From positions 434,001 to 498,000 of the forward strand of contig NZ_FOEF01000001.1 of NCBI RefSeq assembly GCF_900110575.1: 64,000 nucleotides of DNA, read 5' to 3'. The position numbers and the translations under genes were made by a program. Under the pieces are notes generated by a model, which saw only the letters and a program-made list of their open reading frames with translations, was not told the DNA's origin and ran no database searches. This DNA is from Amycolatopsis saalfeldensis. GTDB taxonomy: Bacteria > Actinomycetota > Actinomycetes > Mycobacteriales > Pseudonocardiaceae. Position 1 is the first letter of the stretch. Each line of letters opens with the position of its first letter. Shown here piece by piece: positions 53,000-60,903 of the stretch.

Positions 53000-53027
53000 A
53001 TGCGCATCGTATGCAGTCTGCCTGCAT
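53000..53027. promoter_or_regulatory. Dyad operators between the divergent regulator and the element operon
   Basis: ATGCGCAT (53000-53007) is a perfect 8-bp palindrome; ATGCAG (53011-53016) and CTGCAT (53022-53027) form a perfect 6-bp inverted repeat with a 5-bp spacer. Both lie in the intergenic space between the XRE-TPR gene and the gene at 53115, the place expected for autoregulation. Confidence 0.55.
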
Positions 53028-53114
53028 CTCGTGGCCTCGGACCCATCGTACCCCGCATGGTGGGTGGAGCGAGGTGATCACCTCGTGTCGGTGCAGGTCA
53101 AGAGAGGTACGAAC

Positions 53115-53357
53115 ATGCCAACTCACATCCGCGTGACACCGAGGTTCGGGGACTCGGTCCGTGTGGTCAAGGGCGGCCTTCCTGGTCCGAGGCTTGTCGC
53201 GGAGGTAGGTCCCGACACTGTGCTTTCGATCGCGGTCGATGACGAGCCGGGCAGTGCTGAACTGGCCGCACAGTTCGCTCGGGAGCTGGCAGGCGCAGCA
53301 CTGCGCTACGCACAGGAGTGTGACGACTACACAAGGACACAGACGTTCTCCGAGTAA
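53115..53357 (+). CDS. Small protein of unknown function
   Basis: An 80-residue protein (MPTHIRVTPRFGDSVRVVKGG onwards) with the start supported by AGAGAGG seven bases upstream. A beta-rich first half and a helical second half (SAELAAQFARELAGAALRYAQE). No family recognised. First plus-strand gene after the divergent operator region. Confidence 0.65.
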   Translation: MPTHIRVTPRFGDSVRVVKGGLPGPRLVAEVGPDTVLSIAVDDEPGSAELAAQFARELAGAALRYAQECDDYTRTQTFSE

Positions 53358-53398
53358 TCGACTAAAACCTTCTTCTGTCTAATGAATTGGTGATCAAT

Positions 53399-53878
53399 AT
53401 GGCTATTTCTCGTGGTGTTCGTTTTGATATTCCGTTCGGTGACGCGTTCCCGCAGGGGCTTGTGATGGTGGGTGAGGTGGTGCCGGATAACGAGTTTCAG
53501 TCGCGTGAGGATCGGGCGGCGGGTCGTCCGGTTCGGCAGCGTGTGGACGAGGTGACGGGGAAGCGCCAGTGGAAGTGCACGGTGACGGACCCGGATGAGG
53601 AGAAGGCGAAGCGGGCCTCGTTTGAGGTGACGTTCTTGGCGGATGTGCAGCCGGTGCCGACGACGTCGGAGGTGCTGCCGGGGATGCGGCCGATTGAGCT
53701 GGAGGGTTTGACGGCTGAACCGCGTGTCGGCGGGCAGGGCGAGTTCAAGTACCAGACGTACGTGTTCCGCGCGTCGGGCTTCAAGGCTGCCGTGTCGGGC
53801 ACGGGCACGGGCTCAAAGGCGTCGCGGTCGTCGGGTTCTGGTTCCTCGGCGGCGGATGACGCGAGTAAGGCGGCGTAG
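53399..53878 (+). CDS. Pra-like protein (replication/integration/excision activator family)
   Basis: A 159-residue protein. FDIPFGDAFPQGLVMVGEVVP, RPVRQRVDEVTGKRQWKCTVTDPD, LADVQPVP and PIELEGLTAEPRV follow the order of short proteins found in Streptomyces AICEs and annotated as activators of plasmid replication, integration and excision. The tail is Ser/Gly-rich. Experimental evidence for such a role comes from pSAM2 Pra; orthology is inferred from memory of the family pattern. An in-frame TTG at 53387 is an alternative start. Confidence 0.6.
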   Translation: MAISRGVRFDIPFGDAFPQGLVMVGEVVPDNEFQSREDRAAGRPVRQRVDEVTGKRQWKCTVTDPDEEKAKRASFEVTFLADVQPVPTTSEVLPGMRPIELEGLTAEPRVGGQGEFKYQTYVFRASGFKAAVSGTGTGSKASRSSGSGSSAADDASKAA

Positions 53879-54276
53879 TGGTGGGGCACGCGCAACGGGG
53901 GCAGGGTCCCGGTGAGCTGGCGGACACGTGGACGGCGGCGTACCAGGACTATTCGCGGTTGTTCGAGCTGGAGGCGCGGGAGAGCACGGAACCGGTGCGT
54001 CACCAGCTCGGGCACGCGGCGGCCCGGGTGGCGCTGGCCTGGCGGGAGCTGTCGCGCACACAACCGGTTGCCTGGTGGGTCGCGGCGGCGGTGGAGCTGG
54101 CGGCGACGGAGTTCGCAGAACGCGCGGTGGAACTCGGGTACACGGAGCCCCCGCCGCCGCTGGACGCGGCGCCGTCCCCGGTGGCGCGCCGCCCGGTGGG
54201 TCGTCCGCAGAGGCTTCGCCGGTCGTCGGGTGGTTCTGGCTATGCCGGCCGAAGTGATGGCGGGGGTGGCGAGTGA
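53878..54276 (+). CDS. Hypothetical protein of the element operon
   Basis: A 132-residue protein whose GTG overlaps the preceding TAG by one base. The first 85 residues are helical (LADTWTAAYQDYSRLFELEARE, HAAARVALAWRELSRTQPVAWW), the rest is Pro/Arg/Gly-rich and probably disordered. No family recognised. Its stop overlaps the next gene. Confidence 0.65.
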   Translation: MVGHAQRGQGPGELADTWTAAYQDYSRLFELEARESTEPVRHQLGHAAARVALAWRELSRTQPVAWWVAAAVELAATEFAERAVELGYTEPPPPLDAAPSPVARRPVGRPQRLRRSSGGSGYAGRSDGGGGE

Positions 54277-54575
54277 TGGCGGAAACGGAGTGGGTCCGGT
54301 TCGACGATGTGGATCGGGGTTTGTTCGTGCCGGTGGCTGCGTTGCTTCAGCGGGTGCGGCACGAGCGGGGCCTGACTCAGTGGACGGTGGCGAACCGGGC
54401 GGGGCTGTCCATGTCGTATGTCGGGGGGATCGATGGGGGTTCGCGGCGGTTGCGGCGGGTGGAAACGGTGATGCGGCTGGCTCATGCGCTGGAGATCCCG
54501 CGTGATCAGTTGTTCGGCTGGGTGGTCGCGGAGGTCCAGCACGACCAGCCGGGCTGGCAGGAGGGCGGCCGATGA
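54276..54575 (+). CDS. XRE-family regulator 1 (one HTH)
   Basis: A 99-residue protein almost entirely one helix-turn-helix: LLQRVRHERGLTQWTVANRAGLSMSYVGGIDGG and VETVMRLAHALEIPRDQLFGWV. The ATG overlaps the preceding TGA. It is the first of four XRE genes in this operon. Confidence 0.85.
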   Translation: MAETEWVRFDDVDRGLFVPVAALLQRVRHERGLTQWTVANRAGLSMSYVGGIDGGSRRLRRVETVMRLAHALEIPRDQLFGWVVAEVQHDQPGWQEGGR

Positions 54576-54919
54576 ATGCGACTACGCGTTGTCCGAGCTG
54601 TCAGCGGTTTATGGGTTTCCGGGATGGGAAGGCGGTGTGCACGGTGTGCGACGGCGAGGTGCGCCCGGTGGAGAAGCTGGCGGACGCACATGATGACGCG
54701 GAGAGGCGTCGTCCGGAACAGACCGCGATGCCGTCGAAGTGGATCGCTTTTCATCGCGCGAATGCGCGGATGTATGAGCGGGTGGCTGACATCGATCGTG
54801 GTCACCACCATGAGGCGCTGTATTGGGCGGACCGTGAGCGGCGGAACGTGGATGAGGTAGAGGCGGCGGCGACGCTTGCCGTACCAGGCAAGGAAAGGAA
54901 GGAGGAGCGTCATGGGTGA
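54572..54919 (+). CDS. Zinc-ribbon protein
   Basis: A 115-residue protein. CPSC at residues 8-11 and CTVC about 12 residues later form a Cys4 zinc ribbon; the rest is a charged helical stretch (KWIAFHRANARMYERVADIDRG). The start overlaps the preceding stop as ATGA, and its end overlaps the next gene. A second Cys4 protein is encoded at 56827. Confidence 0.75.
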   Translation: MNATTRCPSCQRFMGFRDGKAVCTVCDGEVRPVEKLADAHDDAERRRPEQTAMPSKWIAFHRANARMYERVADIDRGHHHEALYWADRERRNVDEVEAAATLAVPGKERKEERHG

Positions 54920-55511
54920 TGTGGTGTCGGTGGGCACGGTTGTGCGGTCACGGCGGCAGGAGATGGGCTTGACGCTCACGGCGGCCGCGCGGCGGTGTGG
55001 CATTGCTAAGTCCACTCTGAGCCTGATCGAGCGTGACTATACGGAGTTGGTGTCACTGACGAAGGCGTCGACGCTGGCGCGGGGCCTGGGCCTGTCGCCG
55101 TTTGTATTGCCGTTGCTGGCTGCGGGCACTGGGGACGGGAAAGGATATGACTCGGTGCCGGGGCTGGCGGCTACGGCGGCGTGGCCCCGGTCGGTGTGTC
55201 TGGGCGAGGAAATGTACCTGCGGCGCGTGGAACTGCGGATGACGCTGGCACAGCTCGCGCGGGCGTGCGGGATGTCAGAGGGCCACGTCGGGGGGATCGA
55301 GAACGGCAGTCGTCGGCCCACGATTCCCGCGCTGGTGAAACTCGCGGACGGCGTGGATGTGGGCCGGTGGCTGCTGGTGCTCCTGGCGGTGCGGGACCAG
55401 AAGCGGCGGGAGGCTCTGCGTTCGGGTGAGGTGTTCGCTCCGGTTTGGCGGGTACGGCGGGAGTCTGCGCGCATGGTCGAGTCAGGACTGGGGGTGACAC
55501 GCGATGTCTGA
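54912..55511 (+). CDS. XRE-family regulator 2 (two HTH domains)
   Basis: A 199-residue protein with two helix-turn-helix domains: VRSRRQEMGLTLTAAARRCGIAKSTLSLIERDY (about 10-45) and LRRVELRMTLAQLARACGMSEGHVGGIENGSRRPT (about 98-135). The ATG at 54912 is preceded by GGAAGGAGGAG. The stop overlaps the following gene by 8 bp. Tandem HTH proteins may bind two half-sites or bridge operators. Confidence 0.85.
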   Translation: MGDVVSVGTVVRSRRQEMGLTLTAAARRCGIAKSTLSLIERDYTELVSLTKASTLARGLGLSPFVLPLLAAGTGDGKGYDSVPGLAATAAWPRSVCLGEEMYLRRVELRMTLAQLARACGMSEGHVGGIENGSRRPTIPALVKLADGVDVGRWLLVLLAVRDQKRREALRSGEVFAPVWRVRRESARMVESGLGVTRDV

Positions 55512-56361
55512 CAAGGACAGTCCACGGTGCGTGGCGGAGTTGGCGGGCGCGGAACTGGGTGTGTTCTTGCGGGGTCGGCGGGATGCGCTGCGGCTGACTG
55601 TTCCGACGGTCGCGGACCGCGCGCGGATGGGCGCTACGACGTTGCGGAAGCTGGAGAACGGTGAGACTCAGCTGACGTCCCTGGCCGTGGTATCGGGTCT
55701 GGCTCGGGCGCTGTGCATGTCGCCGTATGAGCTGGTGGTCAAGACGGTCCGGGGCCAGGACGTCGATCCGATGAAGGAGGGCGGCCCGAAGGCACAGGGA
55801 TCCCTGGGTGATCGGATCGGGCTGGCGCGGTCGGTGACGGGGTGGCATGTGGAGGAGGCGGCCCGGCGGGTCGGGGTGGGTATCGGGACGCTGCGAGGTC
55901 TGGAGGCGGGCAAGTACCTGCCGTCGGTTCCGCTGCTGCTGAAGATCGCCCATGGTTTGCAGACCAGTATGACGCGGCTGCTGGTGCTGGCTATGCGGGA
56001 TTTCGAGGCGTGGGAACAGCGGGAGCGGGAGCAGGGCAAGGTATGGCGTCCGCCTGGCACGGTCAGTAAGTCGCCCGGGTCGCTGACGGTTCCGGCGTGG
56101 GCGCGGCAGATACGCGAGGTGCGGAAGGGGCACGGACGGAGCCAGGAAGAGACGGCCCGCCAGGCCGGTATCAGCTCCGGCTACCTGTGTTCGCTGGAGC
56201 TGGGCCGGTCCGACCCGGTGGGAGACGTGGTCAGGCTGGTGGTTGGCCTGGCGGATGCCCTGGGGCTGCCGCGTGAGGAACTGTGGATGACCGCCTTGCG
56301 TGGTCACGAGAGTGAACTCCCCGGTGCCATGCAACCGGCCACTGTGGACGGTGGATCATGA
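55504..56361 (+). CDS. XRE-family regulator 3 (three HTH domains)
   Basis: A 285-residue protein with three helix-turn-helix modules: FLRGRRDALRLTVPTVADRARMGATTLRKLENG (about 19-55), IGLARSVTGWHVEEAARRVGVGIGTLRGLEAGK (about 103-138) and IREVRKGHGRSQEETARQAGISSGYLCSLELGR (about 203-238), joined by linkers of about 45-65 residues. Triple XRE proteins are uncommon. It overlaps genes on both sides. Confidence 0.82.
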   Translation: MSDKDSPRCVAELAGAELGVFLRGRRDALRLTVPTVADRARMGATTLRKLENGETQLTSLAVVSGLARALCMSPYELVVKTVRGQDVDPMKEGGPKAQGSLGDRIGLARSVTGWHVEEAARRVGVGIGTLRGLEAGKYLPSVPLLLKIAHGLQTSMTRLLVLAMRDFEAWEQREREQGKVWRPPGTVSKSPGSLTVPAWARQIREVRKGHGRSQEETARQAGISSGYLCSLELGRSDPVGDVVRLVVGLADALGLPREELWMTALRGHESELPGAMQPATVDGGS

Positions 56362-56636
56362 CCGCGCGTGTTTCCGCTGGTCAGAGGATACCGGCAGAGG
56401 AGGGTGAGCCGTTGCGTGAGTGGTTGCGGGTCACGCGGGAGCGGACTGGTCGGACTCAGACGGTGACGGCCGAGATCGCGGGTCTCAGCCCGTCGTACCT
56501 GTCGGCGATCGAGTGCGGCAGGGAGGCGCCGCCGGTGACACGCCCGTTGCGGCGGCTGGTGTGGCTCGCGGACGCCTTGCAGGTGCCACGTGGGGAGCTG
56601 CGCTGCTCCGGGCGCTGGCGGAATACGAACGGATAG
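56358..56636 (+). CDS. XRE-family regulator 4 (one HTH)
   Basis: A 92-residue protein: LREWLRVTRERTGRTQTVTAEIAGLSPSYLSAIECGREAPP. Its ATG overlaps the preceding TGA. It closes the XRE series; the structured non-coding region 56637-56826 follows. Confidence 0.82.
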   Translation: MTARVSAGQRIPAEEGEPLREWLRVTRERTGRTQTVTAEIAGLSPSYLSAIECGREAPPVTRPLRRLVWLADALQVPRGELRCSGRWRNTNG

Positions 56637-56699
56637 AGGAGACACAGCAATCGACCACCACATTCTGACCGACTAATCAACAATCGAATATCACGAAAA

Positions 56700-56826
56700 G
56701 GCACGTGGGGACGCGTGTTTCATTAAAGGCGTCCCTACGTGCCGAAATTCAACCCTTAAAAGCGCAGAACCGGCCTTCTGGCTACCAACCTGTTCCGGTT
56801 CTGCGCCTGTTCACTGGAGGTGAACA
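56700..56826 (+). promoter_or_regulatory. Three-hairpin leader before the transfer/replication genes
   Basis: Hairpin 1: the arm at 56700-56714 pairs with 56729-56743 with one mismatch, around a 14-nt loop. Hairpin 2: GCGCAGAACCGG (56762-56773) and CCGGTTCTGCGC (56795-56806), perfect, 21-nt loop. Hairpin 3: TGTTCAC (56808-56814) and GTGAACA (56820-56826), perfect, with the Shine-Dalgarno GGAG in and beside the loop and the ATG immediately after. The first two look like terminators or attenuators; the third could gate translation. Confidence 0.65.
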
Positions 56827-57018
56827 ATGGCAACGATAAATGATGACAACCGATGCCAGTCAACCGGGGTCACCCGGATGCGCTGTGCTGAATGTAAGAA
56901 GTTCGCCCGGTTGCTGCCGGGTGAGATGAAGTGTGCCTCGTGCATGGGGATGCTGCCGCTGGACCTGGTGGTGCCCGGCGATACGGGTTCACGGCCGGTG
57001 GGCGGTGAGCGCCGATGA
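56827..57018 (+). CDS. Small zinc-ribbon protein
   Basis: A 63-residue protein with CAEC (residues 20-23) and CASC (36-39), a Cys4 zinc site. GGAGG precedes the ATG inside a small hairpin. The stop overlaps the translocase start as ATGA. Many AICEs encode small Cys-rich proteins beside tra genes; function not known. Confidence 0.75.
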   Translation: MATINDDNRCQSTGVTRMRCAECKKFARLLPGEMKCASCMGMLPLDLVVPGDTGSRPVGGERR

Positions 57019-58598
57019 ACGGGTTCGGGCTGGTGGCCCTGTGCGGGGGCCTGGCGGTGGTGCTGTGGGTGCTGGCCAAGCTCGGCCGCGCGTTCGCCGC
57101 GATCGCGGAGACTCTGGCTGCCCTGGCGGTGATCGGGGTGGCCCTGTGGGCGCTGCTGCGGGCGGTGGGTTGGATTGTTCGGCAACTCGTCACCCGGTGG
57201 CGGTCGTGCCTGGCGGTGCTGGCCGTGACCGCCTGGTGGCACTGGTGGGGCTGGCTGTCCCTCGCCCTGGTCGGCGGCACACTCGCCCTCGCCACGCTCG
57301 TCTGGCATGTCGTGGACGCGGTGGGCTTCGACCGGTGGTGCGGGCGCTGGCTGCGGGCGTGGTGGCTCCGTTGGGCCGTCTACGGGCGCAAGCTCCCCGA
57401 CTGGTTGCACGCGTGTGGCCTGACGATCCGGGACGAGGCGGTCCCGGTGGACGTGACCGTGAACCTGGTGTCCCGGCGTCGCAAGCGGGAAGCGGTCGCT
57501 CAGGCCCGGCAACAGTCCGGCGTGGCCGTCCCGGCACTGCTGCGGGTGCGTTCCGGGCCGTCGTGGGATGAGGTGCAGGTGCGGCTGGTACCGGGGCAGA
57601 AGCCGGAGGACTTCGACGACGCGGCCCGGGCGCTGGCCACGGCCCGGCGGGTCACGCGGGTCCAGGTGCGGGAAGTGTCACCGGATGTGGTGTCGCTGGA
57701 CTTCATGCGCCGTGACCTGCTCGCCACCCCGGTGTCCTGCCTGCCGCTGCCGGACCTGGTCGCGGTCGACGGCACGGGGGTTGACCTGCGTGGCGTCTAT
57801 GCCGGCCGAACCGAGTACGGGAAGCCGTGGCTGCTGCCGCTGACCGGTCCGGGCGCGCACACGCTGGTAGCTGGTGCCACGGGTGCGGGGAAAAACTCGG
57901 TGATGTGGTGCCCGCTGGTGTCGGCCGCGTCGGCGATCCGGGCCGGGGTGGTGCGCGTGTCGGGGATCGACCCCAAGGGCATGGAACTGGCCTACGGGCG
58001 CGGGATCTTCGCCCGCTACGGCGTGTCCGGTAAGGAAGCCCTCGATGTGCTCGACGCGCTGATTGACGTGCTGGAGGCGCGTAAACGGGAGTTCGCGGGC
58101 ATCACCCGTGACGTGCCGATCTCGGCGGAGAACCCGTTAGAGCTGCTGGAGTTCGACGAGATCGGGGCGCTGACGAAGTACACCGACCGCAAGACCCGTG
58201 AAGCCATTGTGGAACGTCTGGCGATCCTGACCACCCAAGGCCGGGCGCTGGGGTTCGGCGTGCGGGGCTACGTGCAGGAACCGACCAAGGACACCGTTCC
58301 GGTGCGGGAGCTACTGCCCCGGCGCATCTGCCTGCGCGTCACCAGCAAGACGCATGTGGGCATGGTCCTCGGCGACGGTGCCTATGAGCGTGGGGCCTGG
58401 GCGAACCGCATCCCCGAATCGGCGGCCGGTGTCGGCTACGCCTGGGGTGAGGGCATCCGCGAACCGTTGCGGGTGCGGGCCGGGTGGGTGTCGGACGCGA
58501 CGGTGAAGGCGCTGGAGAACTACGTCACCAACGGCGGCGCCCAGGTGATCGACCTTGCGCGGAAACGGCGTGAGGGCAACGCAAGGGGGACCGCGTGA
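57015..58598 (+). CDS. traSA: FtsK/SpoIIIE-type conjugative DNA translocase (TraSA-like)
   Basis: A 527-residue protein. About four membrane helices fill residues 5-100. The motor domain has Walker A GATGAGKNS (about 287-295; Asn follows the Lys where Ser/Thr is usual) and Walker B LLEFDEIGAL, then an arginine-rich region and a C-terminal domain of about 80 residues likely to recognise the clt DNA locus. Such proteins move double-stranded plasmid DNA between mycelia without a type IV system. Coupled to genes on both sides by 4-bp overlaps. Confidence 0.9.
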   Translation: MNGFGLVALCGGLAVVLWVLAKLGRAFAAIAETLAALAVIGVALWALLRAVGWIVRQLVTRWRSCLAVLAVTAWWHWWGWLSLALVGGTLALATLVWHVVDAVGFDRWCGRWLRAWWLRWAVYGRKLPDWLHACGLTIRDEAVPVDVTVNLVSRRRKREAVAQARQQSGVAVPALLRVRSGPSWDEVQVRLVPGQKPEDFDDAARALATARRVTRVQVREVSPDVVSLDFMRRDLLATPVSCLPLPDLVAVDGTGVDLRGVYAGRTEYGKPWLLPLTGPGAHTLVAGATGAGKNSVMWCPLVSAASAIRAGVVRVSGIDPKGMELAYGRGIFARYGVSGKEALDVLDALIDVLEARKREFAGITRDVPISAENPLELLEFDEIGALTKYTDRKTREAIVERLAILTTQGRALGFGVRGYVQEPTKDTVPVRELLPRRICLRVTSKTHVGMVLGDGAYERGAWANRIPESAAGVGYAWGEGIREPLRVRAGWVSDATVKALENYVTNGGAQVIDLARKRREGNARGTA

Positions 58599-58981
58599 AC
58601 AGGCTGATGATCTTCCTGGACGCGATCCGGGATCACCTCGACTCCCATGCGCTGCCCCCGGCGTCGTCGGTCGAGGTCACCACCTGGGCCGCCCCGGTCA
58701 GTGTCCAGCTCGACACGGACACCGTGACCGGTGTGGCCTCCGGACTCGCGACGTGGGCGGCCACCCTCGACGGTGCCCGGGTGAGCTTGTGGCGAACGCC
58801 TGATGGCGGTCGGGTCCAGCTGGAGCTGACCGGGCGGGCCCCGTGCGGTGTCCTGGTGCGGGTGTACGGCGGTGTCCCGTTCGACCCGGTGACGTTCCCC
58901 GACCTGCCGGTGGAGACCGATCAGGACATGCCGGTGTGGCTGCTGCGGCAGTGGGCGCGCGCGGGAGAGGAGGCGGCATGA
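58595..58981 (+). CDS. Hypothetical protein between tra and rep
   Basis: A 128-residue protein starting at a GTG that overlaps the translocase stop (GTGA), with its own stop overlapping the replication gene. Mostly predicted beta structure (VEVTTWAAPVSVQLDTDTVTG, RVQLELTGRAPCGVLVRVYGG). No family recognised. Strict coupling suggests it works with Tra or Rep. Confidence 0.7.
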   Translation: MNRLMIFLDAIRDHLDSHALPPASSVEVTTWAAPVSVQLDTDTVTGVASGLATWAATLDGARVSLWRTPDGGRVQLELTGRAPCGVLVRVYGGVPFDPVTFPDLPVETDQDMPVWLLRQWARAGEEAA

Positions 58982-60630
58982 CCACGAACACGAAGGAAAC
59001 CCCTGGTCAGACGATGCCGGCCGAATCCGGGCCGGGCCGAATCCGCGGTGCACTGGCTACGGACGTGGTGAAGGCGACGGCGGAACAGCACGGGGTGTGC
59101 GTGCGGCCGTTCACGATGGAGGTCGGCGACACCGAGACCGGAGAGGTTCGCTACGTCCCGGTGCCCTGCGGCTCCACGGTGGAATCGGTGTGCCTGCCGT
59201 GCGCGACAAAGGCGAAAGCGTTGCGGCAGGCCCAATGCCGGGAAGGCTGGCACCTCGCCGCCGAACCCGTCATCACCCGCCAGGACCCCAGTGAGGTTCA
59301 GACGGAGCTGATGACCTACCGGGCCGACCTGGTCGCCGCCTACCGGGACGTGCACGCGGCCGGGGACGAGGCAGAGGCCGAGAACCTGCGCGGTGAAATC
59401 TCCAGCGTGGACACGGAGCTACGGGACTCCGGCATGACGGGGCGGCTGCCCGCCGTGGACGGTGCGGTGCGGCGGCCGGTGAAGCGCTCGACGAAACGGC
59501 GGCAGGACGCGCCGAACCTCCCGCGCCGCAAGGTATCCAAGACGACGGTCGGGCGGGAGTACGCGGGACGGTTCCGGCCCTCGATGTTCGTCACCCTCAC
59601 CTGCGACACGTACGGTCGTGTCCGGCCCGATGGGTCCCCTGTGGACCCGGCAAGCTATGACTACCGGCGGGCGGCACGGGACGCGGTCCACTTCGCCGCC
59701 CTGGTCGACCGGTGGTGGCAGAACCTCCGCCGCGTCGTCGGGTTCGACGTGCAGTACTTCGCCACCGTCGAACCCCAGAAGCGGGCCGCGCCACACCTGC
59801 ACACCGCGCTCCGTGGCGCGATTCCGCACGACGTGATCCGCCTGGTCACCGAGGCCACCTACCACCAAGTGTGGTGGCCAAACCACGATGAGGTCGTGTA
59901 CGGCGGTGACCGGAAACCGTTGTGGGACCCGGATTCTCGTTCCTTTGTGGACCCAGACACGCGGGAACCGTTGACGGCGTGGGATGACGCGGTCGAGGCC
60001 GTGGACGAACCCTCCCACGTCGTGCGGTTCGGGGAACAGGTGCACTCCAAGGGCATTCTCGGCGGCACGGAGGAAGCTGGACGCCACATCGGGTATCTGA
60101 CGAAGTACCTGACCAAGTCGACCGGTGAGGTTGTGGACGCTGACACGGCCGCGCAGCGGGATCACCATGACCGGCTGCATGCTGAGCTGGCCGTGACTCC
60201 GTGCTCGCCTCGGTGCGCGGTGTGGCTGCTGTACGGGGTCCAGCCCAAGGGAGCGGGCCGCAAAACGACCCCGGGGCACTGCCGGGGCCGTGCTCACCGC
60301 CGGACCACACTCGGGCTGCCAGGGCGGCGGGTGCTGGTGTCGCGCAAGTGGTCCGGCAAGACCGTCGCCGACCACAAGGCCGATCGCCTCGCGTATGTGA
60401 CGAGCATGCTGGCCGATGCCGGGATCGAGAAACCGCGCCCCGACCCCGGGCGGTTCGTGTGGCGCAAGGTCGAGCCCGGGGATACCCACGTCCCGCCCCG
60501 GGACCAGCTCGTCATGCGCGCGATCGCCGAACGCATCACCTGGAAAGCCGAATACGAACGCGCCCTCCTCGCCGCCGCCGGACCACCCGGGCTGCCAGAA
60601 ACTTCGGCAACTCCGGCGGTGGCCGCCTGA
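58978..60630 (+). CDS. repSA: RepSA-type replication initiator
   Basis: A 550-residue initiator of the AICE RepSA family for rolling-circle replication. An N-terminal Cys cluster (CGSTVESVCLPCATKAKALRQAQC) may bind zinc. The HUH-like motif is PHLHTALRG; Tyr residues in YLTKYLTKS are candidates for the nicking residue. A further Cys/His cluster (CSPRCAVW, GHCRGRAHRR) follows. The ATG overlaps the stop of the previous gene. Its presence implies an excised, circular, replicating stage. Confidence 0.87.
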   Translation: MTTNTKETPGQTMPAESGPGRIRGALATDVVKATAEQHGVCVRPFTMEVGDTETGEVRYVPVPCGSTVESVCLPCATKAKALRQAQCREGWHLAAEPVITRQDPSEVQTELMTYRADLVAAYRDVHAAGDEAEAENLRGEISSVDTELRDSGMTGRLPAVDGAVRRPVKRSTKRRQDAPNLPRRKVSKTTVGREYAGRFRPSMFVTLTCDTYGRVRPDGSPVDPASYDYRRAARDAVHFAALVDRWWQNLRRVVGFDVQYFATVEPQKRAAPHLHTALRGAIPHDVIRLVTEATYHQVWWPNHDEVVYGGDRKPLWDPDSRSFVDPDTREPLTAWDDAVEAVDEPSHVVRFGEQVHSKGILGGTEEAGRHIGYLTKYLTKSTGEVVDADTAAQRDHHDRLHAELAVTPCSPRCAVWLLYGVQPKGAGRKTTPGHCRGRAHRRTTLGLPGRRVLVSRKWSGKTVADHKADRLAYVTSMLADAGIEKPRPDPGRFVWRKVEPGDTHVPPRDQLVMRAIAERITWKAEYERALLAAAGPPGLPETSATPAVAA

Positions 60631-60882
60631 ACGGGGAGGGAGACAAGGAGGCAATGAGCAGAAACCCGCGCGTACGGCTGGTGAGCGTCGAAGGGCTCTG
60701 GACGCCCGACGAGCTGTCCGTCTACCTCGACATCCCGGAGAAGACGCTCCGGGACTGGCGCCTGAAGAACTACGGCCCGCCCTGGCACCGCCTCGGCAAA
60801 CACGTCCGCTACGACCCCGCCGCCGTCCGAACCTGGCTCGACGGACCCGAAACCATGCCCGCCGCCTAAAAACTTCGGCAAC
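60599..60882 (+). repeat. Direct repeat pair bracketing xis
   Basis: AAACTTCGGCAAC occurs at 60599-60611 and 60870-60882, each followed by a CCGGC after zero or one extra base. The first copy lies inside the end of repSA and the second between xis and int. Possible excisionase-binding or recombination trace. Confidence 0.5.
60654..60869 (+). CDS. xis: Excisionase (Xis), MerR-like HTH_17
   Basis: A 71-residue protein: GLWTPDELSVYLDIPEKTLRDWRLKNYGPPWHRLGKHVRYDPAAVRTWLDG is the helix-turn-helix fold of AICE excisionases. The ATG follows AAGGAGG. It sits directly before the integrase gene, the standard AICE order, and should bias the integrase toward excision. Confidence 0.9.
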   Translation: MSRNPRVRLVSVEGLWTPDELSVYLDIPEKTLRDWRLKNYGPPWHRLGKHVRYDPAAVRTWLDGPETMPAA

Positions 60883-60903
60883 CCGGCAAGAAAGGACCAC
60901 ACC

